Positions 56,170-64,000 of a stretch of DNA of 64,000 nt are shown here, one piece after another. Each line of letters starts with the position of its first letter. Positions within the stretch are counted from its first letter, which is position 1. The position numbers and the translations under genes are program-made. Source of the DNA: Rhizomucor pusillus. Its lineage: Eukaryota; Mucoromycota; Mucoromycetes; Mucorales; Lichtheimiaceae. The stretch is from assembly GCA_900175165.2 (NCBI GenBank), contig FWWN02000673.1, positions 49,401 to 113,400 on the forward strand. Direction: 5' to 3'. Below the pieces are notes generated by a model, which saw nothing but the letters and a program-made list of their open reading frames with translations, ran no database searches and was not told the origin of the DNA.

Positions 56170-59100
56170 AAAGCCCAGCCGACCAGCCACATGCACGCAA
56201 ATGCGCTTATACTTTCTCTTTCTCTCTTTATACCCCGAAAGAAAAATAGTTGATTTTGAGCTTGCTCGTCCTGTTCTAACTGTACATATTATAATCCTTC
56301 TTCCATATTGTTGAACCCAAAAGAAAATATATGTATACTTTTGTCCCCCTCGTCCCTTCCGAAGTCCATTATTATTTAGCTGCTGAGAAGATGTACGACA
56401 CACGCTAGAGATCACACACTTGCAGATCATTGAACCTTCATATGTGTTGAATACCCCGCTTAACGAACTTTTTTCTTTTCTCTAGTCCACCCCCATTACT
56501 ACCTCCTGATACCATAAACTCAACAACAACAACGACCTCATCGTCGTCATTACCTCGTTGCATCGCATTTTGCATACTGATGCATAGTGAATCCAGATTA
56601 CCTTAATCGGTTACTGTTTTGCGCATTATTATTGTCATCGAGAGGGAAAACAACTTTACGTTTCGTTCGGGTTGTGCAGGCGAGCATTGTTGGGGTTGGG
56701 GGTTTTGCGTGTGTGATAGATCAAGATCTTGGGGATGGGGGGCGCTAAGAGAGAGATGAATACTTTGCAGTAAGCTCAATTTAGTTTATATTTTTCTTTA
56801 GAAACAAGAAGCAGCATGTTGAGAGCCAGGAATTTAAGACAAGTTATCCATAGGTCCAAAAGGTGGTACATGTCCATAAAAGGGAGGCAAAATTTGCGAA
56901 CAGACATTGCTCCAAATCGTCATTGATCGTCATCTATATATCTCAGAACAGATGAAGTGTCCTATTTTCTCCTCTTAAAGTAGTACCATGTACACAAAAT
57001 AATATATACGGATGTAACAAAGACTCAGGTGTGGGGACGGTCGTCGCTAGATAGTAACTTTTTACCTTTCTAGCGACATTGGCCCGAACCTGCATATACC
57101 CACTAACCTTACCAGAGTTGCTCCTCCGCTGCTGCCAAGGAATGATGATGACAGTGAAAAGATAGATAGAGTGAGTGAGTGACAGGTACATGTGCAGTTA
57201 CTTGCTATCAGTATCAACAGCACCGTTGCCACATGTTAATGCAGCGATCATTACCCCGCTGGTCCTGTAGCAGCGTGACACGGATGCTGGGGCCTAGAAA
57301 TATTTTTTTGCATATACTCTGACCGAATAAATGATGATAATTACAGCAGCGACGATGATGGCTAGCAAGCGGTGATTACAATAATAGGATCGATCTAGGC
57401 CCTCCCACCCCCGATCTCGGCCTTTCAGAAGAATAATCAGCAGAAAAGGAAGGATGTGCAAATAGTGTACGATTTGGTTCTTCCTGGGCGCGATGGCGAT
57501 GTCGTCGTGTGTTTGTGAGAAATGCTACATAGGCTTTATTCAGGTTAGGAAAATAAATGTCTACATACATACACTAGGTTGGCTTGTGCATATCCACCTG
57601 CTTACAATGCGTGCATAGCCGACAGGTCACGACCCTTACGGCATTGATGCTACACACTTTGAACTTTTTTCGGTGCCTCTTCCGTCATGCTAAAGAAGAA
57701 GTGGCAACACGCGCTGCCAGCATGTATGCATGTCACTTTTCTTCCTCCGCCCGATAGGGGCACTTGATCGTGTTCGGTGAAAAACTGGCCAGCGCGGTCC
57801 TTACAAGTTAGGAATGAGAAGAATTTTTTTGAAAAAGAAGCTTGTTTGAAAATAATAGGGATGCAAATTGCCTCCACTGCAGCTATCATTTCGTCATCGT
57901 AACAATAAGCGGATGTGTGTTTACCCGTCGTCGTCATGGACAAACCACCTCGTCCTTTTCGCGCCTTATTTATCTGTATGTATAGCATGTCAGAGTTGTA
58001 AGGTTTAGCAAGCAAAGAAAAAAACATTCTGGAATTCTGTCGTGGCTCTCACACACACCCGTGTCTCTAACCTGTGTCCGTCTTTAACCTTCTTTGCGTT
58101 AGAAGATATGTAAGAACCTCATTGTCAACGCTTCCTCTATTGTGCTCCCAAACAATTTTCCTTGTCGATATTATTTTTCGCCATGTCCCATGATCGCATT
58201 AATGCATCGGCGGGCTGTCAACATGAGCATGTGCCAATGTGACTAGTAGTGGTAGTAGTAGTAAAGGACTCGCGCATTCTCATAACGATAAATTAAATTA
58301 GCAAGGAGCAAACGTCGGATGCGCCATCGTGTGTGTCTCCCCCAGCAGCTACAGACAGTGGCACCTATTTCTCCTACACGCACGACAGAAATGACAAAAG
58401 GCGCCCTTTTGTTTCCTTGTGGGGCAAGTACTGATTAACCCGCTCTTCCTTAGCATTCTTTAATTGATTTGCAGAACTAGCTTTGCGATTTTTGTGAACG
58501 AAATCATTAGATTAAACTGCATGGGACATTATTGCTTGGACATATTGGGAGCCTTGCTAGGCACCTTACTTATGATCCCTAAGCAAAATACACTGAACGA
58601 TTAAATATCCCTGTAGCCAAACCTGTTGTTGCTTTATACGCATGGTTATTGTCGAGTAAGGCAGGAAAAGGTAACTTTGAGCATAATTGTTTTTAATCAT
58701 CAGGCAATATCTGATATCCTTCTTCTCATCTAAACCATGTAATACTAGTACCAAGGCATGTTCTTTTATGCGTGCAGTCCGCTGCTCTTTCGATAATTGA
58801 CAAACTTGGACATCATCTACAGAGAATGCTAATCGATAATGCTATAATCATACGACCAAGAGGAAGGTATCCTTCGTTCCAGAGATTCGCGGGTGACGAC
58901 GGTCGTTTTGGCTAAACACATAAACAATGGCAAAATTCCAAGCAACGTGGATCCTCGATATCAAAAGTCCCTCTATCCGTATCTCGTTATTCTCTCAGGT
59001 ACAGCAGCGATTGAAAGATCTAAGATGTCGCTACAAAAATCGTGGCACGCTAGAATCATCCACCCATCTGCTGCTGTTGCTGCCATCGGACCATTCCACT

Positions 59101-59869
59101 TTTGGGAAATGCTACACCTATGTATAGATATCATACAGTATGTGTTCATGATTGTGGCTAGCAAGCTAACTGCACCCGATATTCCTGACGAGATGCGCCA
59201 GATTGCAGCCATCTGCCTGCAAAGAAATCTGCATTTTGAGTAAGGCGTATGGATGCACAGCATTTTGCCCAATTGCGTGCATCTTGCCTGGTCTTTTTTT
59301 CTTTTCTTTCCGCGCTGAAGCATATAACTTTTGTAAACTTCTGATACCCATGTTGTTGTTGGCGTGAGCATTGCTATTGATGATCTATTGTGCACACCAT
59401 AACAAAGCGTAGCAAACTACTATATTCAAATGGCGGTTTGTGTCAATTGGGTCACGGGACTCTTGCCACCACAAAGATTTTCGCCGCTGTATTCCTCGGA
59501 ATACCCATCGTCTTGGTCAAAGCTTTGTTTACTTCATGTCAGACTATGCAGAACATGGAAAAATTGCATACATGATGGAAGCATACGCAGACCCGACTAG
59601 ACCTTTGTACTTAAATTTATCTCTTCTCTAACAAATGTTGCCTTTTTTTTACCCTCTCTCCATCTCTTTCTCTCTTGTACACTCCATTTCGTCAGGCGTA
59701 CAAGAGAGACGCAATAACAAAGCAAAAAAGTTTCTATAAACTCCCAAACCTTTCTGTCTATGTATTACTTTCCTTTCCTTTCTTCTCTCTTGATTTTGAA
59801 ACACGCTTTGTTGGATGTTGTTGTATTTCCATTATCTTTTTCTCTTCGCATTGCATCCAATAATTCTAT
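56170..59869. other. Gene-poor 3.7-kb region
   Basis: No gene could be supported on either strand. ORFs at 57650-58027 (-), 58893-59243 (+) and 59440-59631 (+) show no known motif and no in-phase splice partner. The segment is rich in simple stretches, for example GTAGTGGTAGTAGTAGTA near 58245-58262 and CT/TC runs around 59650-59690 and 59770-59800, the latter being the leader of the kelch gene. A non-coding RNA cannot be excluded. Confidence 0.45.
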
Positions 59870-61753
59870 ATGTATTATTATCTCTTATTACTTTCCAGAA
59901 GCGCGTTCTGTCATAACATAAGAGCTGCTTTGCAGCGAACCAACATCGCATCCTATCTGATACTGGCAGTGTTACTCATTGCTTTTGTCCTCGAAAATGC
60001 AACTGATGCAGCACCTGTATACATTGGCAACACAGCGTCTTTCAGTTTCGACATGTACTACGGCCTGCCTCATCGAGATCACTGCGCGTTCAGTTACAAC
60101 AACTCATTGTATATTTTTGGAGGGCAACCGAACGACGTTTACTTCAGCCTAACGTTTCCTTCTTTTTCCAGCGGTAGAAGCGGACCAGCTGTAACACGAC
60201 TTGGCGCTATGCACCCGCAATCTGCGCTTGGCCATATTGGACACGGCGGCGGCTGTGCTGTCACCAGCTACGGTGTGTCCATTTTTTTACCGCCGCAGTC
60301 ATCGAACCTGACGCTCGACCTGAACACCTCCGCGTGGAAAGTTGTCACGGCTAACGAATACGGATCGGGGGTGGCAACGCGTTCGTTTGGTGGTGCTAAC
60401 GCTAAGCCAGAGTTACCTCGTCGGGATACGGCGATGGCTTTGTGGAACGATATCCTCATTGTTTACGGTGGAGCGGTGATGCATCCAAACTCATCGACGT
60501 GGACTTTTGACAATACGACGTTCGTGCTCGATATGCGTGTTCCCACCGCTTGGACCTGGTATCAGACGCCGGTTACCGCGGATACGCCGCCGTCGCTGGT
60601 TACTACGAGATCCGTAATGGTCAGCACTCGCCGTTGGATACTATACTTGATGACAACGCCATTGAACAGATCAGACGATACGGTCTTCCCGGATTACAAC
60701 GTGGCCGTGCACTGTTTTGACCCATACATCATGTTGTGGCGGGGCCAGGTCACGAATTTCACACTGGACGGCAGCATAGCCGACACGGTGCAAGCAGCTG
60801 CGATACCGCCGCCGCAGACCGACGACAATCTAATAGACTCGGTACTGATCACACCGGCGTTGTCCGGCGATGTGATAAATGGGACGTTAATCTCGGTGAT
60901 TGATATGCTGGCACTACCACAGTCAACCGTGTGGAGACTCGACATGTCTACCGCGGAAGCAAAGGGCACCCTCACGCGGATAACGGACAATTTCAGACCA
61001 GTAGCGGCAGGCGGCACAGTGACGACAGTTTCCCATGATTTCATCGTTCTGTACGGCGGATCTCCTTTCAGCCACAACAGTTTTCGGTTTTACAACGCAG
61101 CAACGTCATCGTTTTTTGAACCCTCGTGGTGGCTCGATACACCACTGTATCCCTCTAACCAGCCATCGCCATCAGCAGATCAAGAATCTGTCGGTGATGG
61201 AAACGCGATTAGTAGGCTTGTCGCGATTATCCTAGGAACCGTTCTAGGCGCGCTAGCTCTCGTCGCTGTTATCGCCATCGTTTTTTGCTGCTGTGTTCGC
61301 CGGCGCAGGCAGCAACAGCACGATGATGGTCGACAAAGAAACGTAGCAAATCCAACACAAAGAACAACAGCGGCGAGAAGCTCAACAATCAGACGAGTTT
61401 TGACCCCGCTTTCACTGCGGCTAGGGTCAACGTCGCCTGATGGCAGCGAAAGTTGGGGCGAACAGCTGCGCCGTGCTCTATCCGCCATCGGTGCAAGATC
61501 GTGTTCTCCTCCTTCTCCTCCCCCTCCACAACAACAACAACAAACGATGACAGAAACCGAAAGTCCTGCAGCACCTATCGCTACGTCAAGCCCGCAGCAG
61601 AGCGCAGCATTGCCGCTGCAACCGGGCAAGGATAACGATGATGATGGAACTGCATCGAGAAAACAAAAGATACTGAGCTCTAGCCGATTCAACGAACACT
61701 TTGATCTACTGATCCCATCGTCCTCCCTGACAACGCATTTTCATCCACAGTAA
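59870..61753 (+). CDS. Kelch-repeat single-pass membrane protein, 627 aa
   Basis: An intronless ORF. The N-terminus has a hydrophobic segment (about 27-45, SYLILAVLLIAFVLENATDA) that fits a signal peptide or signal anchor. The extracellular part has beta-propeller-like repeats with the kelch Gly-Gly signature: NSLYIFGGQPN, DILIVYGGAVMHP and DFIVLYGGSP, each followed by a hydrophobic/aromatic strand and with several Asn-x-Ser/Thr sites. A transmembrane helix at about 447-472 (LVAIILGTVLGALALVAVIA) with a CCCVRRRR stop-transfer is followed by a disordered, Ser/Pro/Gln-rich cytosolic tail. Many fungi and Mucoromycota have such galactose-oxidase/kelch membrane proteins of unknown ligand. Some upstream ATGs may exist, but 59870 opens the first hydrophobic segment. 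Confidence 0.75.
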   Translation: MYYYLLLLSRSAFCHNIRAALQRTNIASYLILAVLLIAFVLENATDAAPVYIGNTASFSFDMYYGLPHRDHCAFSYNNSLYIFGGQPNDVYFSLTFPSFSSGRSGPAVTRLGAMHPQSALGHIGHGGGCAVTSYGVSIFLPPQSSNLTLDLNTSAWKVVTANEYGSGVATRSFGGANAKPELPRRDTAMALWNDILIVYGGAVMHPNSSTWTFDNTTFVLDMRVPTAWTWYQTPVTADTPPSLVTTRSVMVSTRRWILYLMTTPLNRSDDTVFPDYNVAVHCFDPYIMLWRGQVTNFTLDGSIADTVQAAAIPPPQTDDNLIDSVLITPALSGDVINGTLISVIDMLALPQSTVWRLDMSTAEAKGTLTRITDNFRPVAAGGTVTTVSHDFIVLYGGSPFSHNSFRFYNAATSSFFEPSWWLDTPLYPSNQPSPSADQESVGDGNAISRLVAIILGTVLGALALVAVIAIVFCCCVRRRRQQQHDDGRQRNVANPTQRTTAARSSTIRRVLTPLSLRLGSTSPDGSESWGEQLRRALSAIGARSCSPPSPPPPQQQQQTMTETESPAAPIATSSPQQSAALPLQPGKDNDDDGTASRKQKILSSSRFNEHFDLLIPSSSLTTHFHPQ

Positions 61754-62336
61754 TTTAACCATCCAAGAGCATTGTGGTCATATTAATTGTATATAAGTCT
61801 ACCAGAGCACTCCTTTACATTACACTGTATTAGCTGCTATTTCATAAATACCCAACATATTATTATTATTCATCATCAATTCATGCCTGATGATAATTGG
61901 ACGTATTGGGCAGCATCAGGTGATCTTGTCGGTTGTTGTCAGGTACAGTACACTTTGGCCAAGCACAAGGGGTCAGTAACCTGAATTTGAGCCATTTGGC
62001 TAGAGATTACACAAGAGTTTAGAATAGTCTCGTTCATCGATGTGAATATTTATACTCTATATTCTTAGAGCTTCGACGCTAACACGCAAGATTGTTATAT
62101 GTTTCTCAATGACCGACAATGTACTTCATGAGATGCTTGAGATGCCATTTTTAGACAATAAAATTCTGCTTAAATTGCTATTATAAAAAGGCTCAATGAG
62201 TTGTGGGATATGCTTTAACAATTTCAAAATGAATACAGTGCTTTACCGTCATCTACCAACTGGTAGAATAATGCGCGACATGTCCCGATGAAGAAGACGT
62301 GGGATCAGCAAAATCGAAAACTCAATTGTCCGCTCG
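61754..62336. other. Intergenic region between the kelch gene and the piggyBac relic
   Basis: About 580 bp of AT-rich sequence. No ORF of note. The piggyBac relic may begin further left than 62337, but the coding pattern is not visible before 62345. Confidence 0.4.
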
Positions 62337-63505
62337 TTGTATAGAATGGAAGAACTTCCTGACGACGTTACTAGTGCCGACAACTTAGATCAGCAAGTGG
62401 ATGAGGCCACACCCATGCAGGAAGACGTAGCTGATGCGACAACAAACGGCATCATACGCGTTAATGTCAATGAAGATACTCTGTCGCAAGAGTTTGACGA
62501 TGTTTTCAGAATGAAAACCGTTGCCTCGGTCGCTAGGCTTACAAAACCTTGGTTTTATTCTGGCAGAACAGTAATTGCACATTCGTGGTTTGGCTCACCA
62601 ACGACGGTACGAGAACTGAAAGCATTCGGCTTGTACTCCATTATGCAACTGAAAACAAGGAGATATTGGGCAAGAGGAATGCCTGAAAACGATACCTTAA
62701 ACGATCTGGGATCGACGTTTGGCAGCTTTGTTTGCAGCAACTCTACCGTAGACGATGTCTATGTAACTGCATTGCGTGATCGTCAGCCAAAGGTTGTAAT
62801 AAGCAACTGCAGTGCTACGACGCGTAGTGACCGAGAGATAAAACGAGATCTGCCGGAAAGCAGTATGAACACAATAAAAAGGCCAATTGTGTTCGATGAA
62901 TACGAAGCAAACAAAGGTAAATATAAGTTGTAAAGGTCACGTGAGTCTATGCAAATAATAATCCTTCGTGTGTTACAGGAGCCGCTGATATCGCAAACAG
63001 ACGGGACAATCTTACTTCTTTTCATAATGTAATGCGGTCTTATAGACGGGAAGTCAGAGTTTTGGCATTCTTTGGCTATTGCATTTTCTGCATATACTCT
63101 CTTCGCTCAGGACGAGCATGACACCCTTCATGGGGATTTCAGATTTAGGTTGGGCATTACATTACTTTCGCATGCCCAAACCGTTCAGCAAGGCCATCAA
63201 CTGGCATCAGATATCAGGACCGAACCTGAGAGTGGTCGGATCGATCACAAACGTGTCTCTTTGGGCCAAAACAAGAAAGGACATTATCGAAAGCGCGTCT
63301 GTCTTGAGCTTAGATGCCGCAAGAATCTTCGCTCAGGTGCGCCTGTGGCTCCGACATGGTCTTTTGTCGAGAACATATGGACAAGCACTTACTAGATCGA
63401 GGCAAAAGACCCTTAGTCATCAATCGATACAAGCTTATCTTACAGTACAGTATTTTTATAAAACAATGTCGTAGGCCAATGAAAATTGATGTCATTAGCC
63501 AATGA
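62337..63505 (+). mobile_element. Decayed piggyBac-type transposase (C-terminal half)
   Basis: The first block (62337-62916) reads, in the order of piggyBac DDE domains, VARLTKPWFYSGRTVIAHSW (the family has Asp where His stands here), FGSPTTVRELKAFGLYSI, RRYWARGMPENDTL, LRDRQPKVVISNCSA and KRPIVFDEYEANKG. A conventional intron (62917-62978) joins it to AADIANRRDNLTSF with the third acidic position and to YRREVRVLAFFGYCIF. Then two frame changes are needed: AYTLFAQDEHDTLHGDFRF near 63085, and the C-terminal Cys-rich domain, first RVCLELRCRK then RCACGSDMVFCREHMDKHLL. Loss of one catalytic Asp and two frameshifts indicate a dead copy. The N-terminal part of the transposase (residues before the second Asp) was not found, so the copy is truncated. 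Confidence 0.7.
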
Positions 63506-63515
63506 AAATTAATGT
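63475..63515 (+). repeat. Short direct repeats downstream of the piggyBac relic
   Basis: GCCAATGAAAATTGATGTC at about 63477 is repeated as GCCAATGAAAATTAATGTC at about 63499. Further right, GCGAGAACAAAATTCAGG...TGTACGAAA (about 63651) is partly repeated as GCAAGAACAAAAGTCGTGC...TGTACGAAA (about 63717). They may be terminal parts of the mobile elements here. Confidence 0.5.
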
Positions 63516-63892
63516 CGCTGTTTTAAAAAAGCATGTCGCATTTTCCAAAACGGATGTCGCGCCGGCAACAGTGGTCGCAGTGGGTTGCGCCAATGTCATA
63601 ATAATTGAACAGCTGTACACTCTTTCCGGAAAGTAGATTCGCCCAATAGCGAGAACAAAATTCAGGTTGTACGAAAAATAAATTCGCCCAGATGGAAAAT
63701 CAATTCATATGAAGGCAAGAACAAAAGTCGTGCTGTACGAAATGCAAATTCGTCTTCGCTGACAAATCAGATGTCTTGCTGCCAAGAAGCTTTTGTAGGA
63801 CAAGTCTTGACATCTTGGGATACATAAAAGCACATCAAAATGCTCGTCTCTGTTTTATTTCTTTTTCACAATTACACCAGAAACCGCAAGTA

Positions 63893-64000
63893 ATGAACAT
63901 TCAATTCTTATTTGAAAATGGAAGAGGTTCTGTCGTTGACGAATATGGCAGACCTGAACCAATGGATTATATTGTTGATGAGGAGCAGTTTCGTCTTGAA
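63893..64000 (+). CDS. Start of another ORF with the shared N-terminal module (cut by the window edge)
   Basis: The ATG at 63893 opens MNIQFLFENGRGSVVDEYGR...PEPMDYIVDEEQFRLE, open to the last base. It is very similar to the N-termini at 26102 (Tc1-like transposase) and 28494 minus (non-transposase pseudogene). A TATA-like ATACATAAAAG about 75 bp upstream and a T-rich leader support a functional promoter. Which of the two continuations it has lies outside the window. Confidence 0.6.
   Translation, partial: MNIQFLFENGRGSVVDEYGRPEPMDYIVDEEQFRLE

Noticed and set aside
58893..59631. ORFs of 116 and 63 codons as genes
   Set aside because: No motif, no splice partner and overlapping competing frames of similar quality.
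1..64000. tRNA or rRNA genes
   Set aside because: I looked for GTTCGAATC-type T-loop segments with matching stems on both strands and found none that fold as a tRNA; a covariance-model search would be decisive.

Overview
The window is eukaryotic nuclear DNA from a filamentous fungus, most likely a Mucoromycota (Mucorales-type) genome. The evidence is: many short introns (about 35-110 nt) with GTAAGT-like donors; fungal-specific proteins (CTP-dependent diacylglycerol kinase, a Kre9/Knh1-domain wall protein, Mkt1, Swr1); a cytochrome P450 and siroheme synthase of fungal style; and several decayed Tc1/mariner-like and piggyBac-like elements. The genus cannot be fixed from sequence alone. There is no CRISPR, operon or rRNA, and I found no tRNA.

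Layout. 0-9.3 kb is gene-dense: the 3' end of a polyQ gene, DGK1 (-), an eight-exon P450 (+), a Vac7/TMEM106B-like single-pass protein (-) and a DUF1308/C7orf25-family protein (+). 9.3-15.4 kb is sparse: one small C2HC zinc-finger gene with its own TATA box (-) and a weakly defined spliced gene (+). 15.4-17.8 kb carries a long-chain acyl-CoA synthetase with a 7-nt microexon. 18-28.5 kb is accessory: two opposed, decayed Tc1-like copies, a 92-bp minisatellite, a seven-exon gene of a lineage-specific family (-), a third decayed Tc1-like copy, and a frameshifted pseudogene that shares its N-terminal module with the transposase. 28.8-32.6 kb holds a Kre9-domain wall/membrane protein and a roughly seven-helix membrane protein. 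32.6-35 kb holds a gypsy-like gag/protease relic. 35-62 kb is gene-dense again: a coiled-coil protein, an acidic coiled-coil protein, MKT1, a small basic protein, RPS11 (uS17), a second heptahelical protein, an HP1-like chromodomain/chromoshadow protein, a CysG-like fused siroheme synthase, SWR1, a bHLH factor, a 3.7-kb gene-poor stretch and a kelch membrane protein. 62.3-64 kb ends in a decayed piggyBac transposase and the start of another member of the N-terminal-module family, cut by the window edge.

Functional themes are lipid metabolism (DGK1, acyl-CoA synthetase, P450), chromatin (SWR1 and HP1 within 8 kb of each other), post-transcriptional control and translation (MKT1, RPS11), the cell surface (Kre9-like, kelch, two heptahelical proteins) and siroheme for sulfite/nitrite assimilation. 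These are ordinary scattered fungal genes. I see no cluster that forms one pathway. SWR1 and the siroheme synthase diverge from a 442-bp intergenic region.

The most notable observations are splicing oddities (three GC-AG introns among about 61 inferred introns, exons of 7, 12, 14, 22 and 28 nt), the N-terminal module shared by a Tc1-type transposase, a non-transposase pseudogene and the right-edge ORF, and a three-frame-open minisatellite. Exon coordinates were read by eye from splice consensus, phase and family expectation, and may be off by a few bases.
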